Source: Flavobacteriales bacterium
Lineage (GTDB): Bacteria > Bacteroidota > Bacteroidia > Flavobacteriales > JADGDT01
DNA: 39,751 nt
Direction: 5' to 3'
Assembly (NCBI GenBank): GCA_023145275.1
Contig: JAGLEB010000053.1
Span: 1-39,751 of the forward strand
Below, piece after piece: positions 30,405 to 38,357 of the stretch. The first letter of the stretch is position 1; every line of letters starts with the position of its first letter. The notes beneath the pieces were generated by a model that did no database searches, was not told the origin of the DNA, and was given only the letters and a program-made list of their open reading frames with translations. The position numbers and the translations under genes were made by a program.

Positions 30405-30638
30405 ATGCATAAAGAGATAATCATTCCCTTGAAATATTTTTTCGAGAAGCATGGATTTGATGTTAGTACAAGGTTTGGTGATAAACTAGGGATGGACGCC
30501 TCGTCGATTCGTCTTTTCTTTATTTACCTATCCTTTGTTACATTTGGAGTGAGTACAGGATTGTATTTGATTCTTGCATTTATGCTGAGGATGAAGGATT
30601 TAGTAATAACGAAGCGCTCAAGCGTTTTTGATCTGTAG
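30405..30638 (+). CDS. PspC-domain small membrane protein
   Basis: A 77-aa protein consisting of one PspC-like domain: a short N-terminal region (PLKYFFEKHGFDVSTRFGDKLGMDASSIRL) and a membrane helix (FFIYLSFVTFGVSTGLYLILAFML). PspC proteins take part in phage-shock-type envelope stress responses, but short PspC-like proteins also occur without the rest of that system, and no pspA or pspB is nearby. The K+ channel gene starts 4 nt after its stop, so the two are almost surely co-translated, suggesting a membrane-related function shared with the channel. Confidence 0.8.
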   Translation: MHKEIIIPLKYFFEKHGFDVSTRFGDKLGMDASSIRLFFIYLSFVTFGVSTGLYLILAFMLRMKDLVITKRSSVFDL

Positions 30639-30642
30639 ATAA

Positions 30643-31659
30643 TTGAACAATTTTTTTATAAAGTCTAAGGTTTACCGCGCCCTCATGGTATTGAACTCTA
30701 TCATTGTAATAGGAGTTTTGGGCTATATGTTTATCGATGATTATACATTTGTCGATGCATTATTTATGACTGTAATTACGATATCTACGGTTGGATTCAA
30801 TATAATAGACCCTTTGAATCCTGCAGCGAAGATCTTTACAGTTTTATTGATATTGTCGAGTATAGGTGCATATATGTATGCTGCATCAATAGTGACAAAA
30901 TTTATAGTAGATGGTCAGTTTTTAATTCAATATAAACATAATCAGGTGTATAAAAGTATAAAGAAATTAGATGGGCACGTGGTTGTTTGTGGCTATGGAA
31001 GAAATGGGCAGCAAGCAATTCAGAAGCTGAAAGATTATGATGAGGATTTTGTAATCATAGAGAAAGATAAAGATAAGATTGAAGAAATATCTCAGGACGA
31101 TTCACTATTGTTTGTCTATGGTGATGCTACTGAGGATTCAGTGCTAATGAAAGCCGGAATAGATAGAGCTTCAACACTTATTACTACTTTACCTAGAGAT
31201 TCAGAGAATGTTTTTGTTGTTCTCTCAGCTCGTCAGATGAGATCTGATATGACGATAATCAGTAGAGCTTCTGAAGAGAATTCTAAATCTAAATTAAAAA
31301 TTGCTGGTGCTACAAATATTATCATGCCTAATAAACTTGGAGGAGATCATATGGCTTCCCTTGTTGTAACACCTGACGTTGTTGAGTTTTTAGATAATAT
31401 TTCACTTGAGTGGAAGAATAATATCAATATAAAAGAAGTTAAGGTAGGAGATATCTGTAAAGAAGGAAATGTTAGCACTCTGCGTAAATTAGATTTAAGG
31501 CGAAAAACGGGGGTTACTGTTATTGGATTAAAAGGTGTTGATGGCGAATATGATGTTAATCCTGAGGTAGATGAAAATCTAGAGGTAGAAACTAAATTGA
31601 TTGTGCTTGGGAAAAGTTTTCAGATTGCTAAACTTATGGAGCTTTATGGATTGAAATAA
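30643..31659 (+). CDS. Two-helix potassium channel with RCK (TrkA-N/TrkA-C) domains
   Basis: A 338-aa channel subunit of the MthK/Kch type. Membrane helix 1 is at residues 14-31, the pore helix with filter TISTVGFN at about 46-53, and helix 2 at about 61-84. The cytoplasmic RCK domain follows, with the Rossmann motif VVVCGYGRNGQQA, the acidic IIEKDKD, and FVYGDATEDSVLMKAGI. A TrkA-C domain (KEVKVGDICKEGN...TVIGLKG) ends the protein. The filter reads T49-V50-G51-F52-N53, so the last Gly of TVGYG is replaced. The start is the TTG at 30643, 4 nt after the PspC stop; the next in-frame ATG (residue 15) would delete the start of helix 1. Confidence 0.88.
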   Translation: MNNFFIKSKVYRALMVLNSIIVIGVLGYMFIDDYTFVDALFMTVITISTVGFNIIDPLNPAAKIFTVLLILSSIGAYMYAASIVTKFIVDGQFLIQYKHNQVYKSIKKLDGHVVVCGYGRNGQQAIQKLKDYDEDFVIIEKDKDKIEEISQDDSLLFVYGDATEDSVLMKAGIDRASTLITTLPRDSENVFVVLSARQMRSDMTIISRASEENSKSKLKIAGATNIIMPNKLGGDHMASLVVTPDVVEFLDNISLEWKNNINIKEVKVGDICKEGNVSTLRKLDLRRKTGVTVIGLKGVDGEYDVNPEVDENLEVETKLIVLGKSFQIAKLMELYGLK

Positions 31660-31707
31660 CTTTCTTGTTAGAATGTGTAGTTGAATGTTTTTTGAAGTAC
31701 AAAAATA

Positions 31708-32607
31708 ATGGAGAAGATACTTATTACTGGATCAAATGGGCTTTTAGGTCAAAAGCTGGTATATAAATTGTTAAAAGAAAAGACTCACGAGATTGTTGCT
31801 TCTGCTAGGGGAGAGAACAGGTTGAAGGTGAAAGAAGGTTATAAATACATTAGTCTTGATGTTACATCTCAAGAAGAAGTTGACTACGTTATTTCTAGCG
31901 AAAAGCCCGATATGATTATTCACACCGCAGCCATGACAAATGTTGATACATGTGAGGTCGAGATGGAGGCCGCAGATTTGCTGAATGTTAGAGCTGTTGA
32001 GTTTATAGTGGAGTCGTGTAAAAAAAATAATGTTTTTCTAGTACATTTATCTACCGACTTTATTTTTGATGGAAAAGATGGACCTTATAAGGAAAATGCA
32101 GTAGCAAACCCTTTGAGTTTTTATGGTATGACAAAACTAAAGGCCGAAGAAATAATACTAAAATCAAAGGTGAAGGCGGCTATATTGAGAACAGTTCTGG
32201 TTTTTGGAATCGTTGATGATATGAGTAGGTCAAATATTGTTCTTTGGGCAAAAGGAGCTTTCGAAAAAGGCTCTCCTTTAAATGTTGTAGACGATCAATA
32301 TAGAACACCAACTTTGGCCGAAGATTTGGCCGATGGGTGTGTATTAGCTGCTAATGAAAAGATTAAAGGGGTTTTCAATATTTCGGGAAAGGATTTTATG
32401 AGCATCTACGAATTAGTAGAGAGAGTCGGTAAGTTTTGGAATCTCGATACGTCTAACATGAGTAGAGTGTCGTCCGAAACATTGAACCAGGCGGCAAAAC
32501 GTCCTGCTATTACAGGATTTGATTTAACTAAATCTATGGGAATATTAGGATATAATCCTCACTCATTTGAGGAAGGTTTGGAAATTGTGAAAAAGCAGAT
32601 TGAATAA
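31708..32607 (+). CDS. RmlD-type sugar-nucleotide reductase (SDR extended)
   Basis: A 299-aa NAD(P)-dependent protein of the RmlD/dTDP-4-dehydrorhamnose reductase family. The Rossmann motif ITGSNGLLGQKLV is at the start; AAMTNVDTCEVE, STDFIFDGKDGPYKE and the catalytic YGMTKLKAEE (YxxxK) follow, then AILRTVLVFG and a C-terminal substrate-binding region (DFMSIYELVERVGKFW). In a rhamnose cluster it would make dTDP-rhamnose, but rmlA, B and C are not nearby, so the substrate is open. The gene lies 48 nt after the channel gene and 50 nt before the gluconate-dehydrogenase-type small subunit. Confidence 0.85.
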   Translation: MEKILITGSNGLLGQKLVYKLLKEKTHEIVASARGENRLKVKEGYKYISLDVTSQEEVDYVISSEKPDMIIHTAAMTNVDTCEVEMEAADLLNVRAVEFIVESCKKNNVFLVHLSTDFIFDGKDGPYKENAVANPLSFYGMTKLKAEEIILKSKVKAAILRTVLVFGIVDDMSRSNIVLWAKGAFEKGSPLNVVDDQYRTPTLAEDLADGCVLAANEKIKGVFNISGKDFMSIYELVERVGKFWNLDTSNMSRVSSETLNQAAKRPAITGFDLTKSMGILGYNPHSFEEGLEIVKKQIE

Positions 32608-32657
32608 TTGAGTGAAATTATTTATTCTAACTAGTTTATATGTAATACTGATAGAAG

Positions 32658-33257
32658 ATGAATAATAACAATAATTGGCTCCAATCAAGAAGGAAATTCG
32701 TAAGAAATATTTCATTTTTGGCTGGGGCTTCTTCTTTGCCCTGGCTTTTGAATTCTTGTACTGATGATGTAGGAGAGTTTGAACTTACAACAAAGAATTT
32801 TGATAGTGAGCAGTATTATTTATTATCTAAAGTACACGATGTACTTTTTCCAAAAGATCAGTTTGGCCCTGGTGCAGCTTATTTCAAAACTGTAGAATAT
32901 TTAGATTGGGTACTAAGTGATGTAAATATCGACGAGGAAGATAAGAGCTATATGCTGACAGGTATAAAGTGGATGGAAGAGAGTGCAAAAGAAGAATTTT
33001 CGAAAGAGTTTAGTAGATTAGATGAAATAGAAATACATGAGCTAATATCAAGAGTTTCTAAACAGAATTGGGGTGAGAGTTGGCTTTCTAGAAATCTAAC
33101 TTATATTTTCGAAGCACAGTTTTCAGATGTGCTTTACGGTTCAAATATTAATGGAGAAGGTTGGAAATGGCTTAGTCATTATCCTGGATATCCAAGACCT
33201 ACAGCCGATATGATCTATGATGAAATATTTGCTACAATAGGGAGTAGAAGTTATTAA
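32658..33257 (+). CDS. Gluconate 2-dehydrogenase subunit 3 family protein, Tat lipoprotein
   Basis: A 199-aa small subunit that pairs with GMC-type flavin dehydrogenases. The N-terminus is a twin-arginine signal (SRRKFVRNISFLAGASSLPW) that ends with a lipobox-like LLNSC, so the mature protein would be exported folded and lipid-anchored at its Cys. The body matches the subunit 3 family (YYLLSKVHDVLFPKDQFGPGA, ISRVSKQNWGESW, GEGWKWLSHYPGYPRP). The GMC oxidoreductase gene follows 28 nt downstream and lacks its own signal, so this subunit probably carries the partner through the Tat system. The substrate is not evident. Confidence 0.87.
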   Translation: MNNNNNWLQSRRKFVRNISFLAGASSLPWLLNSCTDDVGEFELTTKNFDSEQYYLLSKVHDVLFPKDQFGPGAAYFKTVEYLDWVLSDVNIDEEDKSYMLTGIKWMEESAKEEFSKEFSRLDEIEIHELISRVSKQNWGESWLSRNLTYIFEAQFSDVLYGSNINGEGWKWLSHYPGYPRPTADMIYDEIFATIGSRSY

Positions 33258-33285
33258 TACTTTGCAAAGACAATACTAAAAGGTG

Positions 33286-34965
33286 ATGCTTAAGGATAAA
33301 TACGATATAGTAATTGTTGGGAGTGGTGCAGGTGCCGGTCCTATTGCATACGAAATGAGTAAAGCTGGTAAAAAAGTTCTTGTTTTAGAGAAAGGTCCAT
33401 GGTTTAAAACTGAAGATTTTTTTAAAGATGAGATTGTCACTTCTAGGCGTAGTGTTTATACCCCAAATTTGAAAGATGAACCACAGGTTATTGAAGAACT
33501 TAATGCTGAAGGAGAGTGGAAAGCTAAATCAAATTCGGTAAGTGGTCGTGACTTTTGGAACGGCAGTGTTGTTGGTGGTTCTTCTAACTTTATGAGTGGA
33601 TATTTTCATAGGATGAAACCTGTAGATTTCACTCTTCTCAGTAGTTTTGGTAAAATTGAAGGAGCTAATATTGTTGATTGGCCGATATCTTATGACGATT
33701 TAGAACCATATTATGATAAGGTCGAAAAGATTGTTGGTGTGTCGGGAGAAGCGCGGAAGCATTCAAGCTTAGAACCTAGGTCTTCATTAGATTTTCCATT
33801 TCCTCCACTAAAGGAAAATATTATTTCATCATGGATTGATGAAGCATGTCGAAAAGAAGGATATGAATCTGTAAGATGTGCTAGATCAATTATCTCGAGT
33901 CCTAAAAATGAAAGGACCTCCTGCTCTTATTCGCATTATTGTGGTAGTTATGGCTGTTCAACAGGTGCAAAAGGTAGTTCGAGAGTCGCACTTTTAGATG
34001 AAGCATTAAAAACTGGTAATCTTGATATTTCCGCTTTTTCGAAGGTTTTCTATTTGAAAAGCGATGCTGGTAAGGTGACTGAAGCACATTTCTATGATAA
34101 AAATGGAGAGGTAAAAAAAGTAAGTGCTGATATTTTTGTAGTTGCAGGTCAGGCAATAGAATCAACTAGACTGTTGCTAATGTCCAAAAGTGATGAGTTT
34201 CCTGATGGATTGGCAAATAACAATGGTTTGCTCGGGAAGAATCTAATCTTCTCGGGAGGAGGAGTTGGTTCTGGCGACCTTCATAAAAGAGATTTAGTAG
34301 AAGTTGACTTCGAAGAGTTACTTAAGCCTGGAGTTTTTGTAAATAGATCTATTCAGAATTGGTATAGTATTGATGATGTTGATTTTGGAATTGCTAAAGG
34401 AGGAACTGTTGATTTTTTATTCGAGCACTCAAACCCTACAGGAAAGGCCATTCGTCAGAAATGGAACAACGATGGCTCATTACTGTATGGTAGTGAATTG
34501 AAGAAAAAGATGAAGTATTATTTTACTCAAATGCGTAAAATATCTTTCGAGGTATTCAACGATTGGCTACCTACTGATAATTGTTTTGTTACTCTTGATT
34601 CTGAGGTGAAAGATAAATGGGGCGATAATGTGGCACGAATTAGAATATCAAATCACAAGCAGGATATTATAGTGGGGGAGTTTCTTGCTGAAAAGGCAGA
34701 GATAATTTTGAAAAATTTAGGGGCGAAAAATATAAAATCCAATATTAGTGGCGGAGCTCCACCAAATTTGGTAGCTGGAGGATGTAGGTTTGGTAACGAC
34801 AAAAAAACTTCGGTGTTAGATAAAAATTGTAAAGCTCATGAAGTAGGAAATCTTTATGTTACAGATGCAAGTTTTATGCCTACAGGAGGTAGTGTGCCAT
34901 ATACTTGGACAATCTATGCTAATTCGTTTAGAGTGGCTGATGAAATTTTGAAAAAGTATATGTAA
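33286..34965 (+). CDS. GMC-type flavin dehydrogenase, large subunit
   Basis: A 559-aa FAD enzyme of the glucose-methanol-choline family, related to gluconate 2-dehydrogenase large subunits. The FAD motif is DIVIVGSGAGAGPIAYEMSK; FWNGSVVGGSSNFMSGYFHR is the second flavin-contact region. C213, C219 and C224 (CX5CX4C, ending GCSTGAKGSSR) resemble the cluster-binding region of bacterial FAD-glucose dehydrogenases. The C-terminal catalytic segment reads YVTDASFMPTGGSVPYTW and IYANSFR. The frame opens with GTG at 33283 directly before ATG 33286; I use the ATG. No signal peptide is present, so export would depend on the Tat signal of the preceding gene. No cytochrome c subunit is adjacent; the electron acceptor is unknown. 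Confidence 0.88.
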   Translation: MLKDKYDIVIVGSGAGAGPIAYEMSKAGKKVLVLEKGPWFKTEDFFKDEIVTSRRSVYTPNLKDEPQVIEELNAEGEWKAKSNSVSGRDFWNGSVVGGSSNFMSGYFHRMKPVDFTLLSSFGKIEGANIVDWPISYDDLEPYYDKVEKIVGVSGEARKHSSLEPRSSLDFPFPPLKENIISSWIDEACRKEGYESVRCARSIISSPKNERTSCSYSHYCGSYGCSTGAKGSSRVALLDEALKTGNLDISAFSKVFYLKSDAGKVTEAHFYDKNGEVKKVSADIFVVAGQAIESTRLLLMSKSDEFPDGLANNNGLLGKNLIFSGGGVGSGDLHKRDLVEVDFEELLKPGVFVNRSIQNWYSIDDVDFGIAKGGTVDFLFEHSNPTGKAIRQKWNNDGSLLYGSELKKKMKYYFTQMRKISFEVFNDWLPTDNCFVTLDSEVKDKWGDNVARIRISNHKQDIIVGEFLAEKAEIILKNLGAKNIKSNISGGAPPNLVAGGCRFGNDKKTSVLDKNCKAHEVGNLYVTDASFMPTGGSVPYTWTIYANSFRVADEILKKYM

Positions 34966-34976
34966 TATTTTTTAGG

Positions 34977-35004
34977 TCAGTAGCTATCTGCATACTGATT
35001 TTCT
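34977..35004 (+). terminator. Weak terminator candidate after the GMC dehydrogenase gene
   Basis: TCAGTA (34977-34982) pairs with TACTGA (34993-34998), followed by a short T-rich tract (TTTTCT). The stem is only 6 bp and the call is weak. Confidence 0.35.
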
Positions 35005-35036
35005 ATTACATCTCATAGGTGTGCTAAGGCTGAGTC

Positions 35037-35231
35037 TTAATTTAATATTGGTCAATGACAAGGCCATGACATAATAAAGGCCTTGACATAATATAAGCTT
35101 GTATATGATAACGCACTGAAAGTGCAAGTTAAATTATGACAAGCATTAATCACTATTGTAAGTGCCACTTTGTGGCGAATATCTATCGCTAAATATATAT
35201 CAAGTGACCTCTTGACCTCAATATAATTTAA
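35037..35231. other. Hairpin-dense intergenic element, 195 nt
   Basis: The outer ends are imperfect inverted repeats (TTAATTTAATATTG at 35037 against CAATATAATTTAA at 35219). Inside are two near-identical 17-nt tandem units at 35060-35076 and 35077-35093 (16 of 17 match). There are also GCACT/AGTGC (35113-35125), CACT/AGTG (35151-35164), GCCAC/GTGGC (35164-35176), GCGA/TCGC (35175-35189) and TCAAG/CTTGA (35200-35215). CTTGACATAAT (35082) also pairs with ATTATGACAAG (35133) at 10 of 11 positions. It lies between two convergent genes and has no credible reading frame. It may be a structured RNA or a mobile repeat. Confidence 0.6.
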
Positions 35232-35232
35232 T

Positions 35233-35272
35233 AAAAAAAAACTTGGAGCCATTTTTTAGTACACCAAGTTTT
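35233..35272 (-). terminator. Intrinsic terminator of the iron ABC transporter operon
   Basis: On the minus strand AAAACTTGG (35272-35264) pairs perfectly with CCAAGTTTT (35246-35238) and continues into a run of nine T residues ending at 35233. Confidence 0.88.
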
Positions 35273-35320
35273 GTTTTATGTAGTTAATTAAAAGCACAGA
35301 TGTTCCTTAGATTAATCTAG

Positions 35321-36076
35321 CTACTTAATGTTTTTTACTTGAAGATTATCAAAATATGTTACTGCATCAGCTTTAGTCCAAAGACCAATTTTTCCTGCGT
35401 TAGGGAAAGTGTCGTCACTAACCTTAAAGATCTCTTTTTTATTTAAGTAGACAGTGAAAATATTATCTAAAACTTTTAATCCTAATGTATTCCACCCACT
35501 TCCGAGAGTTTCTACATCTGCTCCGTATGTTTTTCCTAAGTCTATTAATGGCAAATCTGATCTTTTACCGTTTTCAACTTTGTACAATACCACATTATCT
35601 TCTAATGGATTGGCTCTAACAACATAATAATTGTCGGCATCGATGAAACGCCAAACAAAACCACCACCTTGATCCATCTTACCGTTTACCCCCTTTATCT
35701 CTACGCTTAACTCTACGTTTTTAACTTTAAATCCATCATAAATAATCTCATTAAAATGATAGTTAGGATTCTCAGATGATAGTTGTGCTATAACTTTGTT
35801 GCCATTATCATCTAAAACTTTCCAATCGGTACTTTTCCCTTCTCCAGTAAAATATTGAGACCAACCTTTTGGTAGTATTCCTATTTCATAGCTATTAAAT
35901 GTAAAAATAGTGTCTCTATCTAAAACTGCTGTTGCTTTTGCAACTTCTACTATCTTTTTATCTTCCTTATTTTCACTTGTTGCTGCTGCTTCATTACAAC
36001 TTATGAGTGTAAGAATGCTCAAAGAGCTAATACTAAATAATTGAATTATTCTCCCTTTTAATAATGATGCTTTCAT
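35321..36076 (-). CDS. LamG/3-keto-disaccharide-hydrolase-like lipoprotein
   Basis: A 251-aa lipoprotein: signal sequence with a hydrophobic run and lipobox-like LTLISC, then a low-complexity linker (NEAAATSENKEDKK). The mature domain is a concanavalin/LamG-like beta-sandwich resembling DUF1080: FNSYEIGILPKGW, GGGFVWRFIDADNYYVVRANP, GWNTLGLKVLDNIFTVYLN and GKIGLWTKADAVTYFDNLQV. DUF1080 domains act on or bind sugars; activity cannot be inferred here. It starts 15 nt after the ATPase gene of the Fe(III)-type ABC importer and shares that operon's terminator, so it is the fourth gene of that transcript. That partnership is unusual and suggests a surface ligand-capture role, which is an inference. 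Confidence 0.8.
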   Translation of the reverse strand: MKASLLKGRIIQLFSISSLSILTLISCNEAAATSENKEDKKIVEVAKATAVLDRDTIFTFNSYEIGILPKGWSQYFTGEGKSTDWKVLDDNGNKVIAQLSSENPNYHFNEIIYDGFKVKNVELSVEIKGVNGKMDQGGGFVWRFIDADNYYVVRANPLEDNVVLYKVENGKRSDLPLIDLGKTYGADVETLGSGWNTLGLKVLDNIFTVYLNKKEIFKVSDDTFPNAGKIGLWTKADAVTYFDNLQVKNIK

Positions 36077-36091
36077 ATTGGTCCTGATTAA

Positions 36092-36802
36092 TTAATATTC
36101 TAAAAAATACTGTACAAATTTATTATTCGATTTTTTTATTTCTTCCACAGTTCCTATTTCTTCTATTTTTCCTTTGTCGAGGACTACTATTTTATCAGCT
36201 ATTGCAAAGGCTTCTTTATGGTCGTGTGTCACATATATTATTGTCAATTTAAAATCTTGCTTTATCTTTCTAATGTGTTCTAGTATCTTTCGTTTCAATT
36301 TCACATCAAGGTTCGATAAAGGCTCGTCCATCAGTAGTATCTTTGGTTTTAAAACTAATGCTCTCGAAATAGCAAGCAATTGCTTTTGTCCTCCTGATAG
36401 TTGATGTGGATATTTATTGGAGTATTCCTGCAATCCGAAAAAGTCGAGCATATTAAACACAGTATTCCTTACATTATCCTCATTCCGTTCAGTTAATCCA
36501 AATGCAATATTCTTGTAAACAGTGAAATGTGGCCATAGTGCTAAATCCTGAAAAATAAAACCAATATTTCGTTCGTGCGGAGGTATAATTAGCTTCTGCT
36601 TTTCTGTAACGTTTCTATTGTCAATTGTAATCTGTCCGGACTCAGGGATTTCGAGACCGGCAATAAGTCTTAAGATGGTTGTTTTTCCGCATCCCGATCC
36701 ACCGAGTAAACATGTTAATTGATTTTCTTCAATATTTAAAGATAAATTATTAAGCACAGACTTATTGTCATAATAATGTGTTATGTTCTTAAGGTTAACC
36801 AT
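36092..36802 (-). CDS. ABC transporter ATPase, Fe(III)-type (FbpC-like)
   Basis: A 236-aa ATPase powering the importer encoded upstream. It has Walker A GGSGCGKTT, Q-loop FIFQDLALWPHFTVYKN, signature LSGGQKQ, Walker B ILLMDEPLSNLD and switch His in VTHDHKEAF. It belongs to the FbpC/PotA-like group, but it lacks the long C-terminal TOBE regulatory domain usual in this group (full-length members have about 350 aa). That may mean it lacks feedback control. Its start overlaps the permease stop by 8 nt, so the two are translationally coupled. Confidence 0.9.
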   Translation of the reverse strand: MVNLKNITHYYDNKSVLNNLSLNIEENQLTCLLGGSGCGKTTILRLIAGLEIPESGQITIDNRNVTEKQKLIIPPHERNIGFIFQDLALWPHFTVYKNIAFGLTERNEDNVRNTVFNMLDFFGLQEYSNKYPHQLSGGQKQLLAISRALVLKPKILLMDEPLSNLDVKLKRKILEHIRKIKQDFKLTIIYVTHDHKEAFAIADKIVVLDKGKIEEIGTVEEIKKSNNKFVQYFLEY

Positions 36803-38357
36803 TGACGAAACTGAATTTTTTAGTGAAAAATTTCACAATGAAATATAAAGATGTAATTAACAACAAAGTAATCGAAAACACTATTAAAGTCATCGAACTT
36901 GTAAGTGATTGTGGAGCATTTGCCATAATTGTAAAAACCTTTATGGGCATAATTTCAGTTCCTGGTGGATATATCATTATTGTTGTTCCCAATTCGCCAA
37001 GACTAAAAATAAAGCTTATAATAAAGGCAGTAAATAAACTTGGCATAATTATCGGAATTAGAATTTTTTGTATGCGACTAAAAAATGTGATTCCTTCTAC
37101 TTGTGCAGCTTCATCTAATGAATTTGGTATTTGTTTTATGGCATTAGCAATTAATTTAGATGAGATAAAAGAAAATTTTCCAACATACGCAATTAGTATT
37201 ATTGCATAGCTCGAATAAATAAAATTCAACTCCGGTTGATTATAGAACTTTATTAAGCTTATACCGTAAATTGTAGATGGAATTGCAAAAATTACTAGAA
37301 GTATCCAATCGAATGATTTTCTTGATCGTACGGCGGATTGATATGCGGCGCTAAATCCTATAAAAACAATGAGTATAGCACCAAAAAATGCCAAAGCGAT
37401 TGAATTTATAAAAGTAGGTTTTAATAGTTCAAATGCCTGAATAAACTTGCTAGCGTCATTCTTAAACGATTGAATAAAAAGGATAATAAAAGGTAATAGC
37501 ACAGAAATTAAGAACCACGAAAATAAAAATAGCATGCTCCAGGCTTTTACATTTTTTAATGAATAATTTTTTGTTTTCATTCCTTTATCGCTGACTGATA
37601 AGAATGGAGAGTTCCCAATATGCTTTCTATCTAAATATAAGAGGGAAATACAAATAAAAATCAGTAGCAATGATTGAAAAATTGCAAGAGTATGATTGTA
37701 AAAAGCCGAGAATTGAGTGAAGATTTCTGTCGTAAAAACTTTTACTCCAAAAAATGCAGGAACGGAGAATTCGGAAATGCTAAAAATAAAGATGAGCACA
37801 AAAGAGCTGATCAATGCTGGCTTTATCAAGGGCAGGGTGATTTTTATAATCACATTTCTAATATTAGTAGTCATGATAGCATTTTCTTCCAACTGAGAGC
37901 TGATGTTTGATAATGCGCTACCGATTATGAGCATTGCTAATGGTGTGAAAATTATTGTCAATACTATAATAACACCAGTATTTGATGATATGAAACTCGT
38001 AGTGTTGAAGAATAAAAAGAAGAAATCCTTCCATGCTACTGCCAAAATGTAAGGCGAAATAAATAGAGGGATCAATAATACTAGTTTGAAGAAACTACGA
38101 AATAGTATATTCGTTTTGTAGAGTAAAAATCCTAAAATTGTTCCAAATAATGTTGATAAAGTTGATACAGTAAAGGCTATGGCACAGCTTTTGGCTAAAA
38201 GAGTAAATGTCTCTTTTTCTATTAATTGTAAATTGTAGAGTAGTGAATCGTCAAACAATGCTATGCCAAGAGTGTAAACAATTGGCATTACAGCGAAGAA
38301 AATAAATGATAAATTGATGACCTTTGATAAAGGATGTGTAGTTAATTTTCTGCCCAC
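36795..38357 (-). CDS. ABC transporter permease, fused double-domain (FbpB-like)
   Basis: A 520-aa integral membrane protein with about twelve helices, formed by two fused permease halves as in FbpB/SfuB iron permeases. The second half has a clear EAA loop (LDEAAQVEGITFFSRIQKIL). In the first half it is degraded (EENAIMTTNIRNVIIKITLP), with the conserved Gly lost. The EAA loops dock the ATPase. It overlaps the binding-protein gene by 16 nt and the ATPase gene by 8 nt, so the three form one tightly coupled import operon. Fe(III) is the likely substrate from family similarity; other small ligands such as thiamine or 2-aminoethylphosphonate cannot be excluded. Confidence 0.9.
   Translation of the reverse strand: MGRKLTTHPLSKVINLSFIFFAVMPIVYTLGIALFDDSLLYNLQLIEKETFTLLAKSCAIAFTVSTLSTLFGTILGFLLYKTNILFRSFFKLVLLIPLFISPYILAVAWKDFFFLFFNTTSFISSNTGVIIVLTIIFTPLAMLIIGSALSNISSQLEENAIMTTNIRNVIIKITLPLIKPALISSFVLIFIFSISEFSVPAFFGVKVFTTEIFTQFSAFYNHTLAIFQSLLLIFICISLLYLDRKHIGNSPFLSVSDKGMKTKNYSLKNVKAWSMLFLFSWFLISVLLPFIILFIQSFKNDASKFIQAFELLKPTFINSIALAFFGAILIVFIGFSAAYQSAVRSRKSFDWILLVIFAIPSTIYGISLIKFYNQPELNFIYSSYAIILIAYVGKFSFISSKLIANAIKQIPNSLDEAAQVEGITFFSRIQKILIPIIMPSLFTAFIISFIFSLGELGTTIMIYPPGTEIMPIKVFTIMANAPQSLTSSMTLIVFSITLLLITSLYFIVKFFTKKFSFVNG

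Noticed and set aside
35052..35252. A 66-aa minus-strand frame across the hairpin-dense element
   Set aside because: It crosses several perfect hairpins and a tandem duplication, has no promoter or family resemblance, and reads as structure, not coding sequence.
36802..37910. Plus-strand frames of 135 and 78 aa opposite the permease gene
   Set aside because: They are antisense shadows of a conserved permease whose hydrophobic codons produce open complementary frames.
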